Part shown: in pieces, positions 49,263 through 57,472 of the stretch
Layout of the letters: every line of letters starts with the position of its first letter
Numbering within the stretch: position 1 is the first letter of the stretch
NCBI RefSeq assembly: GCF_001113365.1
Contig: NZ_CKYA01000002.1
Coordinates: 299,312-363,311 of the forward strand
Source of the DNA: Streptococcus pneumoniae
GTDB taxonomy: Bacteria > Bacillota > Bacilli > Lactobacillales > Streptococcaceae
Reading direction: 5' to 3'
Length of the DNA: 64,000 bases
Translations under genes and position numbers: made by a program
The notes under the pieces: model-generated
What the model was told of the DNA's origin: nothing
What the model saw: only the letters and a program-made list of their open reading frames with translations
Database searches by the model: none

Positions 49263-51260
49263 ATGTCTGAAAAGAATTTTTATATTACAACGCCGATTTA
49301 CTATCCATCTGGAAAACTTCATATCGGTTCTGCCTACACAACCATCGCTTGTGATGTCCTAGCACGTTACAAACGCCTGATGGGCTACGATGTCTTTTAT
49401 TTGACTGGTCTTGATGAGCACGGTCAGAAAATCCAGCAGAAAGCTGAAGAAGCTGGCATCACACCTCAAGCTTATGTTGATGGGATGGCAGTTGGAGTTA
49501 AAGAACTCTGGCAATTACTCGATATCTCATATGATAAATTTATCCGTACAACGGATGACTACCATGAAAAAGTTGTCGCACAGGTCTTTGAGCGCTTGCT
49601 GGCTCAAGATGATATCTATTTGGGTGAATACTCTGGTTGGTACTCAGTCTCAGATGAGGAATTCTTTACAGAAAGCCAGCTTGCGGAAGTTTTCCGTGAC
49701 GAAGCTGGAAATGTGACTGGCGGTATTGCTCCATCAGGTCACGAGGTTGAATGGGTTTCTGAAGAATCATACTTCCTTCGCCTCAGCAAATACCAAGATC
49801 GTTTGGTAGACTTTTTCAAAGCTCATCCTGAATTCATCACTCCAGATGGTCGTCTGAATGAAATGTTACGCAACTTCATCGAGCCAGGTTTAGAGGATTT
49901 GGCAGTTTCTCGTACAACCTTTACATGGGGTGTACCAGTACCATCAAATCCTAAACACGTTGTCTATGTTTGGATTGATGCTCTGCTCAACTATGTGACA
50001 GCTCTTGGCTACGGTCAAGACGAACATGGTAACTTTGACAAGTTCTGGAATGGAACAGTCTTCCACATGGTAGGAAAAGACATCCTTCGTTTCCACTCAA
50101 TCTACTGGCCAATCCTTCTTATGATGTTAGATATCAAATTACCAGATCGTTTGATTGCCCACGGTTGGTTCGTCATGAAAGACGGCAAGATGTCTAAGTC
50201 TAAAGGAAATGTCGTTTACCCTGAAATGTTGGTAGAGCGTTATGGACTGGATCCACTTCGTTACTACCTCATGCGTAGCCTTCCAGTTGGTTCAGACGGA
50301 ACCTTTACTCCTGAAGACTATGTAGGCCGTATCAACTATGAATTGGCAAATGACCTTGGGAACCTCCTCAACCGTACGGTTTCTATGATTAACAAGTATT
50401 TTGATGGCCAAATTCCTGCCTATGTAGAAGGGGTGACAGAGTTTGACCACGCTCTTGCTGACGTTGCAGAACAATCAATCGCTGACTACCACACCTACAT
50501 GGAAGCAGTTGACTATCCACGTGCCCTTGAAGCAGTCTGGACTCTGATCTCTCGTACTAACAAATACATCGATGAGACAGCTCCATGGATCTTGGCTAAG
50601 GATGAAGCTCTTCGTGACCAATTGGCAAGTGTTATGAGCCACTTGGCAGCTAGCCTTCGTGTTGTAGCTCACTTGATTGAGCCGTTTATGATGGAAACCA
50701 GTCGTGCAGTCTTGAATCAACTTGGCTTGGAAGAAGTAGCGAGCCTTGAAAACTTGAGCTTGGCTGACTTCCCAGCAGATGTGACTGTAGTTGCCAAAGG
50801 AACACCAATCTTCCCACGTCTGGATATGGAAGAAGAAATCGCCTATATCAAGGAACAAATGGAAGGCAACAAGCCAGCTGTCGAAAAAGAATGGAATCCG
50901 GACGAAGTCGAACTCAAACTCAACAAGGATGAAATCAAGTTTGAAGACTTTGACAAGGTCGAAATCCGTGTCGCAGAAGTCAAAGAAGTGTCTAAAGTAG
51001 AAGGTTCTGATAAGTTGCTCCAATTCCGCTTGGATGCTGGTGATGGTGAAGATCGTCAAATCCTCTCAGGAATTGCAAAATACTATCCAAATGAACAAGA
51101 ATTGGTCGGCAAGAAAGTTCAAATCGTTGCCAATCTCAAACCACGTAAAATGATGAAAAAATATGTCAGCCAAGGGATGATTCTCTCAGCTGAACATGAT
51201 GGACAATTAACCCTTCTTACAGTTGATCCAGCTGTACCAAACGGAAGTGTGATTGGGTAA
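49263..51260 (+). CDS. metG: Methionyl-tRNA synthetase
   Basis: A 665-residue class I synthetase: HIGS motif (KLHIGSAYTTIACD), KMSKS loop (MKDGKMSKSKGN), anticodon-binding helical domain, and a C-terminal tRNA-binding OB fold (about 560-665, KVEIRVAEVKEVSKVEGSDKLLQF). It charges tRNAMet for initiation and elongation. No zinc-knuckle Cys cluster is seen, as in other streptococcal forms. ATG 49263 is chosen because AAAGGA lies just upstream; the longer frame from 49221 covers the leader. Confidence 0.96.
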   Translation: MSEKNFYITTPIYYPSGKLHIGSAYTTIACDVLARYKRLMGYDVFYLTGLDEHGQKIQQKAEEAGITPQAYVDGMAVGVKELWQLLDISYDKFIRTTDDYHEKVVAQVFERLLAQDDIYLGEYSGWYSVSDEEFFTESQLAEVFRDEAGNVTGGIAPSGHEVEWVSEESYFLRLSKYQDRLVDFFKAHPEFITPDGRLNEMLRNFIEPGLEDLAVSRTTFTWGVPVPSNPKHVVYVWIDALLNYVTALGYGQDEHGNFDKFWNGTVFHMVGKDILRFHSIYWPILLMMLDIKLPDRLIAHGWFVMKDGKMSKSKGNVVYPEMLVERYGLDPLRYYLMRSLPVGSDGTFTPEDYVGRINYELANDLGNLLNRTVSMINKYFDGQIPAYVEGVTEFDHALADVAEQSIADYHTYMEAVDYPRALEAVWTLISRTNKYIDETAPWILAKDEALRDQLASVMSHLAASLRVVAHLIEPFMMETSRAVLNQLGLEEVASLENLSLADFPADVTVVAKGTPIFPRLDMEEEIAYIKEQMEGNKPAVEKEWNPDEVELKLNKDEIKFEDFDKVEIRVAEVKEVSKVEGSDKLLQFRLDAGDGEDRQILSGIAKYYPNEQELVGKKVQIVANLKPRKMMKKYVSQGMILSAEHDGQLTLLTVDPAVPNGSVIG

Positions 51261-51269
51261 AAATAGACA

Positions 51270-51297
51270 GGACTAGTTCATGCTAGTTCTGTTTTTT
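51270..51297 (+). terminator. Terminator after metG
   Basis: GGACTAG and CTAGTTC around TTCATG with a six-T run. Confidence 0.8.
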
Positions 51298-51301
51298 ATT
51301 T

Positions 51302-51543
51302 ATACTAAATGAAAATAAAAGAGCAAACTAGGAAGCTAGCCGCAGGTTGCTCAAAACACTGCTTTGAGGTTGTAGATGAAACTGACGAAGTCAGCTCAAA
51401 ACACTGTTTTGAGGTTGTGGATAAAACTGACGAAGTCAGCTCAAAACACCGTTTTGAGGTAGTAGATAAGACTGACGAAGTCAGTTACATATATATACGG
51501 TAAGGCGACGCTGATGTGGTTTGAAGAGATTTTCGAAGAGTGT
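51302..51543 (-). repeat. BOX element with three boxB units
   Basis: Left end TACTAAATGAAAATA (degenerate), boxB units starting at 51349, 51394 and 51439 (period 45), then TACGGTAAGGCGACGCTGATG and right end TTCGAAGAGTGT. Both outer ends carry substitutions, so this copy looks older. Confidence 0.93.
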
Positions 51544-51555
51544 TAACTATTTTGT

Positions 51556-51604
51556 TTTACAAACTAGTGTGGAAGTGGTATACTATAGGTGGGTCTACTA
51601 GTAG
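51556..51604 (+). promoter_or_regulatory. padR promoter and palindrome
   Basis: TTTACA (51556-51561), a 17-bp spacer and TATACT (51579-51584), then the perfect palindrome CTACTAGTAG (51595-51604) near +5. The palindrome is a plausible PadR autoregulatory site. Confidence 0.6.
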
Positions 51605-51635
51605 GTATTACAGAATAGATTAGAAGGGAGAAGGG

Positions 51636-51956
51636 ATGAAAGAAACTCAACTATTAAAAGGTGTTCTTGAAGGTTGTGTCTTGGATATGATTGGTCAAAA
51701 AGAGCGGTATGGTTATGAGTTGGTTCAGACTTTGCGAGAGGCTGGATTTGACACTATCGTTCCAGGAACTATTTATCCTTTGTTGCAAAAGTTAGAAAAA
51801 AATCAATGGATAAGAGGCGACATGCGCCCGTCGCCAGATGGTCCAGATCGGAAGTATTTTTCGTTAACCAAAGAAGGAGAAGAGCGTGTCGCGGTCTTTT
51901 GGAAACAATGGGACGATTTGAGTCAAAAAGTAGAAGGAATTAAGAATGGGGGTTAA
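51636..51956 (+). CDS. PadR family transcriptional regulator
   Basis: A 106-residue winged-helix regulator of the short PadR type (LKGVLEGCVLDMIGQKERYGYELVQTLREAGF, then GTIYPLLQKLEKNQWIRGDMRPSPDGPDRKYFSLTKEGEERV). Such regulators sense small molecules and repress an adjacent transporter or membrane protein. A strong RBS precedes it. The membrane-protein gene starts 3 bp after its stop, so the pair is one operon, and a palindrome lies in its promoter. Confidence 0.92.
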   Translation: MKETQLLKGVLEGCVLDMIGQKERYGYELVQTLREAGFDTIVPGTIYPLLQKLEKNQWIRGDMRPSPDGPDRKYFSLTKEGEERVAVFWKQWDDLSQKVEGIKNGG

Positions 51957-51959
51957 ACA

Positions 51960-52775
51960 ATGAAGAAAATGAAGTATTACGAAGAAACAAGCGCTTTGCT
52001 GCATGAGTTTTCTGAGGAGAATCAGCAGTATTTTGAGGAACTGTGGGATAGTTTTAATCTTGCTGGATTTCTCTATGATGAAGACTATCTCAGAGAGCAG
52101 ATTTATTTGATGATGTTAGATTTCTCAGAAGTAGAACGAGATGGCATGAGTGCAGAGGATTATCTAGGTAAGAATCCTAAAAAAATAATGAAAGAGATTC
52201 TCAAGGAAGCACCACGCAGTTCTATCAAGGAGTCCCTTTTGACGCCAATTTTTGTCCTAGCGATATTACGTTACTATCATCTACTGGGTGATTTTTCTAA
52301 AGGTCCTCTCTTAACAGTCAATTTGCTTACTTTTTTAGGGCAACTTCTTCTTTTTCTGATTGGATTTGCTCTTGTGGCCACAATCTTACGTTGGGGGCTA
52401 GTCCAAGATTCTCCTAAGATGAAAATTGGCACCTATATTGTCGTTGGGATTCTTGTTCTGCTAGTTGTTCTGGGATATGTAGGAATAGGAAGTTTTGTAC
52501 AAGAAGGAGCATTTTATCTTCCTGCTCCCTGGGATAGTTTCCTTGTTTTTACGCTTTCTCTAGTCATCAGTATTTGGAATTGGAAAGAAGCGATTTTTCG
52601 TCCCTTTGTCAGTATGATTGTTGCCCATCTTGTGGTAGGCTCTCTGCTCCGTTACTATGAGTGGATGGGAATTTCAAATGTTTTTCTTACAAAATTCATT
52701 CCTTTAGCTGTTCTTTTTATTGGCATTTTTCTCTTGTTCCGTGGGTTTAAGAAGATAAAATGGAGTGAAATATAG
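51960..52775 (+). CDS. Membrane protein, partner of PadR
   Basis: A 271-residue protein. The N-terminal 80 residues are a soluble helical domain (KYYEETSALLHEFSEENQQYFEELWDSF..., similar to the DUF1048/HAAS-type domains that accompany PadR regulators), followed by about six hydrophobic helices. Function unknown. PadR-linked proteins of this layout may sequester the regulator or sense envelope stress. Its stop lies at the left edge of the duplicated 67-bp cassette. Confidence 0.8.
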   Translation: MKKMKYYEETSALLHEFSEENQQYFEELWDSFNLAGFLYDEDYLREQIYLMMLDFSEVERDGMSAEDYLGKNPKKIMKEILKEAPRSSIKESLLTPIFVLAILRYYHLLGDFSKGPLLTVNLLTFLGQLLLFLIGFALVATILRWGLVQDSPKMKIGTYIVVGILVLLVVLGYVGIGSFVQEGAFYLPAPWDSFLVFTLSLVISIWNWKEAIFRPFVSMIVAHLVVGSLLRYYEWMGISNVFLTKFIPLAVLFIGIFLLFRGFKKIKWSEI

Positions 52776-52840
52776 TCAAAAAGCCGTTGCAAAGCGGTTT
52801 TTTGTTATAATTAAATGAAGAATGTAGAATCAAAGGAGAA
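52774..52840 (+). repeat. Terminator-promoter-RBS cassette, copy 1
   Basis: A 67-base unit holding a terminator hairpin (AAGCCG/CGGTTT with a T run), TATAAT (52806-52811) and an AAAGGAGAA ribosome-binding site. It recurs at 53800-53866 with a single mismatch (C versus T at 52831). Copy 1 drives the aldo/keto reductase gene. Confidence 0.9.
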
Positions 52841-52847
52841 AAATTTG

Positions 52848-53774
52848 ATGAGATACATAACTCTTGGTCAAGATGACAAAGAATTATCAGAAATTGTTCT
52901 CGGAATGATGAGAATAAAAGATAAGTCTGTAAAAGAAGTTGAAGAGCTTGTAGAAACAGCACTTTCTGTTGGAATCAATGCCTTTGACTTGGCTGATATT
53001 TATGGTCGTGGTCGTTGTGAAGAACTGTTAGGTCTTGTCCTAAAAAATCGTCCAGATTTAAGAGAAGAGATGTGGATTCAGTCAAAATGTGGAATTCGCA
53101 TGGAAGAATTTACCTATTTTGATTTTTCTAAGGACTATATTATAAAATCTGTAGACGGAATTTTGCAAAGATTGAAGATTGATCATCTAGATAGCTTGCT
53201 TCTTCATCGACCAGATGCTTTGATGGAATCTGACCAAGTAGCAGAAGCCTTTGATTTCCTTTATAAACAAGGTAAGGTTCGAAATTTTGGAGTTTCTAAT
53301 CAAAATCCTATGATGATGGAGTTACTTAAAAAAGATGTCAATCAGCCGTTAGCTGTTAATCAGCTACAATTGAGTGCGGCTTTTACTCCAGGATTCGAAT
53401 CAGGTTTTCATGTTAATATGGAAGATAGTCAAGCAACTATGCGAGATGGTAGCATTTTTGAATATTGCAAATTACACGATGTGGTCATTCAAGCATGGTC
53501 TGTCTTACAATTTGGGTATTTTAAAGGGAACTTTGTTGGAAATGAGAAATTTCAAGCTTTAAATCAAGTACTTGATCGTTTAGCTATTAAATATGGAGTA
53601 ACCTCTTCAACTATTGCCATTTCTTGGATATTACGCTATCCAGCAAAAATGCAGGCAGTCGTAGGTACAACAAATCCTAAGCACTTGAGAGAAGTTAGCC
53701 AAGCGGCAAACTTTAGCTTAACAAGAAAAGAATGGTATGAAATTTATCTTGCTGCAGGGAATAATTTGCCGTAA
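52848..53774 (+). CDS. Aldo/keto reductase family oxidoreductase
   Basis: A 308-residue TIM-barrel NADPH-dependent reductase. Conserved AKR residues: Asp and Tyr in NAFDLADIYGRGRCEELLG, Lys in IQSKCGI, His in LLLHRPD, and the cofactor segment near GTTNPKHLREV. It resembles YdhF-like reductases; substrate unknown. AAGGAG belongs to the duplicated cassette, and ATG 52848 lies about 10 nt after it. The whole gene is bracketed by the two cassette copies 1,026 bp apart. Confidence 0.88.
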   Translation: MRYITLGQDDKELSEIVLGMMRIKDKSVKEVEELVETALSVGINAFDLADIYGRGRCEELLGLVLKNRPDLREEMWIQSKCGIRMEEFTYFDFSKDYIIKSVDGILQRLKIDHLDSLLLHRPDALMESDQVAEAFDFLYKQGKVRNFGVSNQNPMMMELLKKDVNQPLAVNQLQLSAAFTPGFESGFHVNMEDSQATMRDGSIFEYCKLHDVVIQAWSVLQFGYFKGNFVGNEKFQALNQVLDRLAIKYGVTSSTIAISWILRYPAKMQAVVGTTNPKHLREVSQAANFSLTRKEWYEIYLAAGNNLP

Positions 53775-53799
53775 GTAGAAGCAGATGTAAATAAATCAC

Positions 53800-53866
53800 A
53801 GTCAAAAAGCCGTTGCAAAGCGGTTTTTTGTTATAATTAAATGAAGAATGTAGAATTAAAGGAGAA
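53800..53866 (+). repeat. Terminator-promoter-RBS cassette, copy 2
   Basis: Identical to 52774-52840 at 66 of 67 positions. It ends the reductase transcript and supplies promoter and RBS for the DUF2829 gene, whose ATG is at 53871. Confidence 0.9.
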
Positions 53867-53870
53867 TAAT

Positions 53871-54107
53871 ATGACATTTGAAGAGATCCTGCCTGGGTTA
53901 AAGGCTAAGAAAAAATATGTACGAACCGGTTGGGGAGGGGCTGAAAACTATGTGCAACTTTTTGACACCATCGAACAAAACGGGGTTGCACTTAAAGTGA
54001 CACCCTATTTCCTAATCAACGTGTCTGGAGAAGGAGAAGGTTTTTCCATGTGGAGTCCGACACCTTGTGATGTTTTGGCGACGGATTGGGTAGAAGTGCA
54101 TGACTAG
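53871..54107 (+). CDS. DUF2829 (Tad2-like) small protein
   Basis: A 78-residue protein: MTFEEILPGLKAKKKYVRTGWGG at the start, LKVTPYFLINVSGEGEGFSMWSPTPCDVLATDWVEV at the end. This is the DUF2829 pattern, the fold of the phage anti-Thoeris protein Tad2, which sequesters signalling nucleotides. Most chromosomal members have no tested function. It is expressed from cassette copy 2 and overlaps the SDR gene by 8 bp. No Thoeris genes are visible in the window. Confidence 0.82.
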   Translation: MTFEEILPGLKAKKKYVRTGWGGAENYVQLFDTIEQNGVALKVTPYFLINVSGEGEGFSMWSPTPCDVLATDWVEVHD

Positions 54108-54798
54108 ACGTGTATTGATTACGGGAGTGAGTTCAGGAATCGGCCTAGCACAAGCTCGCCTCTTTTTAGAGAATGGCTTTCAAGTTTATGGAGTTGACCA
54201 AGGTGAAAATCCACTCTTAGAGGGTGATTTCCACTTTTTACAGAGAGATTTAACCTTGGACTTGGAGCCTATTTTTGACTGGTGTCCTCAGGTTGATGTT
54301 TTGTGCAATACTGCTGGAGTTTTGGATGATTATAAACCACTTTTAGAACAATCAGCTCAGGAAATTCAAGAGATTTTTGAAATTAACTACGTGACTCCTG
54401 TTGAGTTGACTCGCTATTATTTGACGCAAATGCTGGAAAATAAAAAGGGAATTATTATCAATATGTGCTCTATTGCTTCGAGCCTAGCAGGTGGAGGTGG
54501 TCACGCCTATACTTCCTCTAAGCATGCCTTAGCTGGCTTCACCAAGCAGTTGGCTCTAGACTATGCTGGAGCTGGGATTCAGGTCTTTGGGATTGCTCCA
54601 GGAGCAGTCAAGACAGCTATGACTGCTGCCGACTTTGAACCAGATGGCTTAGCAGACTGGGTGGCTAGTGAAACACCAATCAAGCGCTGGATTGAACCAG
54701 AGGAAGTAGCAGAGCTTAGTCTTTTCTTAGCAAGTGAAAAAGCAAGCGCCATGCAAGGACAAATTCTGACAATAGATGGTGGCTGGTCTTTGAAATAG
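54100..54798 (+). CDS. Short-chain dehydrogenase/reductase (FabG-like)
   Basis: A 232-residue SDR: cofactor motif TGVSSGIG, NTAGVLDD, catalytic Ser in INMCSIASS and Tyr-Lys in YTSSKHALAG, C-terminal GQILTIDGGWSLK. It resembles 3-oxoacyl-ACP reductases but is not in the fatty-acid cluster, so the substrate is open. Translation is coupled to the DUF2829 gene by the 8-bp overlap. Confidence 0.88.
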   Translation: MTRRVLITGVSSGIGLAQARLFLENGFQVYGVDQGENPLLEGDFHFLQRDLTLDLEPIFDWCPQVDVLCNTAGVLDDYKPLLEQSAQEIQEIFEINYVTPVELTRYYLTQMLENKKGIIINMCSIASSLAGGGGHAYTSSKHALAGFTKQLALDYAGAGIQVFGIAPGAVKTAMTAADFEPDGLADWVASETPIKRWIEPEEVAELSLFLASEKASAMQGQILTIDGGWSLK

Positions 54799-54807
54799 GA
54801 GGATTTG

Positions 54808-55287
54808 ATGGAAATCAAAAGACACTTTGGAGTCTACGCTGTTTGCTTTGAAAATGGGAAGTTACTCTGCATTGAAAAAACGAGAGGCCCTTATCACCAT
54901 CGGTATGATCTACCGGGTGGTAGTCAGGAACTCGGTGAGGGGTTGACAGAAACCCTCAAGAGAGAAGTTTTGGAAGAGACGGGATTTACTGTTAGAAGCT
55001 ACTCTAATCCTCGAATCTACGATGTTTTCGTCAGGGGAGAGTTAAAAAATTTTATGGTTCACCATATCATGGCCTTGTATGATGTTGAAATGAATGAGAG
55101 TGCACCTCAAGTTACGATTTCGGAAGCTGTGTCTGATGGTGCGAATGATTCTCTTGGATATGTTTGGATGGATATTCAAGAAATCACAGAAGAAAATGCA
55201 TCGCCATTAGTCTTGAAGATTAAGTCTGAATTATTAGGATTTCTAGAATTAGATATGACAAGCTATAGAAATTGGAAGGTGAAGTAG
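54808..55287 (+). CDS. NUDIX hydrolase
   Basis: A 159-residue NUDIX protein. The Nudix box is GGSQELGEGLTETLKREVLEETGF (GX5EX7REUXEEXG), preceded by HRYDLPGG. It hydrolyses a nucleoside diphosphate linked to some group; the exact substrate is unknown. AGGAGG precedes ATG 54808, 9 bp after the SDR gene, in the same operon. Confidence 0.88.
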   Translation: MEIKRHFGVYAVCFENGKLLCIEKTRGPYHHRYDLPGGSQELGEGLTETLKREVLEETGFTVRSYSNPRIYDVFVRGELKNFMVHHIMALYDVEMNESAPQVTISEAVSDGANDSLGYVWMDIQEITEENASPLVLKIKSELLGFLELDMTSYRNWKVK

Positions 55288-55294
55288 GGGGATA

Positions 55295-56023
55295 ATGGAA
55301 CTATTTAAAACATGGAAGAAAAATATGGTTCTCTATGGTCTTAAATCTCAAATTGGAACTGTCTACCGAAACAATGATAGGACAACAAGCTTTTATGATG
55401 TTGGGAATTTTCTATACCTAGCAGGGGAGTTGGATTCCAGATTTTGGGAAGATTTTGTTAGAAAATATGGTTTAGATGATACGATTATTATTTCGGAAGA
55501 TACTAAGTGGCAAGATTTTCTACACCGGCAAGTGGAGTTAATTTCTTTTACTCGCTATTCTTTTAAGGATAAGGCAAATTTTCAAGTTAAATTTCTAAAT
55601 GATCTAGTTACTCATTTAGAGGAAGATTACAATATTGTGCCTATTGATAATCATATTTATAACTGCTTTTCTACGGAAGAATGGTCACAGGATTTACAGG
55701 GGGATTTTGAGTCCTATCAAGATTTTGTTTTAAAAGGTGGATTTGGCTTTGTGATTCTTAAAAATAATGAACTGATTGCTGGGATTTCCTCAGGGTTAGT
55801 TTACCGTGGAGCAGTTGAAGTGGAAGTTGCAACTAGACCAAACGAACAAGGAAATGGATTTGCTAAAAAACTTGGTGCTGCAATGATTCTAGAGAGTTTA
55901 AATAGAGATATGTTTCCACTTTGGGATGCTCATAACGAGGCTTCCAAAAAAGTAGCAGAATTTTTAGGATATGAGTTAGCTGAACCTTATGAAGCTTTTG
56001 AACTAGAGGAAAATTTCACATAA
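55295..56023 (+). CDS. GNAT-family N-acetyltransferase
   Basis: A 242-residue protein. The C-terminal half is a GNAT domain (GFGFVILKNNELIAGISSGLVYRGAVEVEVATRPNEQGNGFAKKLGAAMI, with the acetyl-CoA loop RPNEQGNGFAKKLG). The N-terminal half is family-specific (GNAT_acetyltran type) with LYLAGELDSRFWEDF. Substrate unknown. It begins 7 bp after the NUDIX gene with an AGGGGGAT RBS. Confidence 0.84.
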   Translation: MELFKTWKKNMVLYGLKSQIGTVYRNNDRTTSFYDVGNFLYLAGELDSRFWEDFVRKYGLDDTIIISEDTKWQDFLHRQVELISFTRYSFKDKANFQVKFLNDLVTHLEEDYNIVPIDNHIYNCFSTEEWSQDLQGDFESYQDFVLKGGFGFVILKNNELIAGISSGLVYRGAVEVEVATRPNEQGNGFAKKLGAAMILESLNRDMFPLWDAHNEASKKVAEFLGYELAEPYEAFELEENFT

Positions 56024-56064
56024 TTATATATGATATTGTATCTTTTAAGACGAGGTGAATGGCT

Positions 56065-56913
56065 ATGAAAAACCAACTTGCCCTTAGTGGCGAAAAAATT
56101 CTTGAAAAAATTTATCCTCAACTATTTCACCACGTCGGCATGATTCGTGGGGAATATTTGTTGAGAGAGCTCAATCAAAATATCCTATTACCAAGTTGTC
56201 AGCAATTTGTAAAAGATTATCTAGAGACTATCTGCTCCCTGTACTCAGATGAAGAAGTTTGGTATCGTTTTTCAGAATTAACGAATACAGAAGCCAATTG
56301 TTTAGAGGGGACTAAAGAGTATTTTGATGAAAATCATCCCTTATTTGGATATAGAGGAACTAGGCGTTTGCTGGCGTGTCCGGATGAATTTCAGGCTGAA
56401 GCACATGTCGTTACAGAAGTTTATCAAAACAATCCCAATCTGTCTCTTATTTTTCCTTTTGTCAATGATGCAGACCAATTAAAACAAGCTATTAGAGTAT
56501 TGAGTCAGTATGGCTTTACTGGGAAAGTCGGCACGATGATTGAATTACCGTCAGCGTATTTTGACTTAAATAGGATACTGGAAACGGGCATTTCAAAGAT
56601 TGTAGTTGGAATGAATGATTTGACTTCTTTTGTTTTTGCCACTGTGAGAAACAGTCAATGGCATGATATGGAAAGTCCAATAATGTTAGATATGTTGAGA
56701 CAGATGCAGGATAAAGCAAGGATGAAAAAGATTGATTTTGCTGTGGCAGGTTATCTGAATACTTCTTTCATACAAAAAATGAATCAGATGGGGATTGAGT
56801 GCATTATCCACTATCGTTCTATTCCAGCGATTTTTAATTTAGAGATTGACCATCCAGACCACCTCAAACGTGTAAAAGAAGAAAGTAAAAAATTACAAAG
56901 GAGATACCTATGA
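56065..56913 (+). CDS. Stand-alone PEP-utilising enzyme C-terminal domain protein
   Basis: A 282-residue protein matching only the TIM-barrel substrate-binding domain of PEP synthase/PPDK/enzyme I: ENHPLFGYRGTRRLLACPDEFQAE (GxRG-type), LSLIFPFVNDADQL, GTMIELPSAYFDLNRIL and VVGMNDLTSFVFATVR. The phosphohistidine swivel and ATP-grasp domains are absent. The conserved late Cys is represented by IECIIHY. Role unknown. I choose ATG 56065, six bases after GAGGTGA, over ATG 56059. It overlaps the ASCH gene by 4 bp. Confidence 0.78.
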   Translation: MKNQLALSGEKILEKIYPQLFHHVGMIRGEYLLRELNQNILLPSCQQFVKDYLETICSLYSDEEVWYRFSELTNTEANCLEGTKEYFDENHPLFGYRGTRRLLACPDEFQAEAHVVTEVYQNNPNLSLIFPFVNDADQLKQAIRVLSQYGFTGKVGTMIELPSAYFDLNRILETGISKIVVGMNDLTSFVFATVRNSQWHDMESPIMLDMLRQMQDKARMKKIDFAVAGYLNTSFIQKMNQMGIECIIHYRSIPAIFNLEIDHPDHLKRVKEESKKLQRRYL

Positions 56914-57350
56914 CACCGCAAGAAATGTGGAATGCCTACAAGAAAATCAATCCTTCGATTGGAGATGAAATCGATGCTTGGGCTTTTGGAGTGGAAGCCG
57001 ATCTCTTGGCAGATTTAGTTTTAAGAGGCGAAAAGACGGCAACAGCATCAGCCTACGACCTCTATGCACTAGAAGCCGAGTCTCTTCCTCAAGAAGGAAC
57101 TTTTGATGTCATTTTAGATAGTCAAAATCAGGCTGTCTGTATTGTCGAAATTACAAAGGTTTCTGTCCAGCCCTTCAATCAAGTTTCTGCTGACCATGCC
57201 TACAAGGAAGGGGAAGGTGACAAATCCCTAGCCTATTGGCGTCAGGTTCATGAGGACTTTTTCACAGAGTGGATGAGGGAGGCAGGACAGAATTTTACAC
57301 CTGACAGCAAAGTTGTTTTAGAAGAATTTCGCAAGGTCTACCCCCTGTAG
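56910..57350 (+). CDS. ASCH domain protein
   Basis: A 146-residue protein with an ASCH domain, an RNA-binding PUA-like fold: EIDAWAFGVEADLLADLVLRGEKTATASAYDLY, then VCIVEITKVSVQPFNQVSADHAYKEGEGDKSLAYWR. ASCH proteins are thought to bind RNA or act on modified nucleosides (YqfB-type members are amidohydrolases). AAAGGAG precedes the ATG, and the start overlaps the preceding stop (ATGA). It ends the operon that starts near 53800. Confidence 0.86.
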   Translation: MTPQEMWNAYKKINPSIGDEIDAWAFGVEADLLADLVLRGEKTATASAYDLYALEAESLPQEGTFDVILDSQNQAVCIVEITKVSVQPFNQVSADHAYKEGEGDKSLAYWRQVHEDFFTEWMREAGQNFTPDSKVVLEEFRKVYPL

Positions 57351-57472
57351 ACTGCTATACGGAAGAAAGTTTTGGAAATCGCTGTCCAATCCTTTTTTCT
57401 TAGGCAAAACATGTTATAATAAGTTTGTTTGAAGAAGAGCTCTAGCTCTTAAACTTAGAATAGGAGAAAACT

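Noticed and set aside
50475..51059. 194-codon antisense ORF within metG
   Set aside because: It mirrors the metG reading frame, has no RBS and an implausible composition (very rich in Phe, Cys and His).
51309..51503. ORF with repeated KHCFEVVDETDEVSS
   Set aside because: Same explanation: a BOX element with three boxB units.
52774..53866. Target-site duplication of a transposon
   Set aside because: The 67-bp repeats are too long for a target duplication, contain regulatory signals, and there is no transposase or terminal inverted repeat.
53871..54107. A full Thoeris defence or prophage anti-defence island around the Tad2-like gene
   Set aside because: No thsA/thsB, integrase or phage genes are present in the window; neighbours are metabolic.
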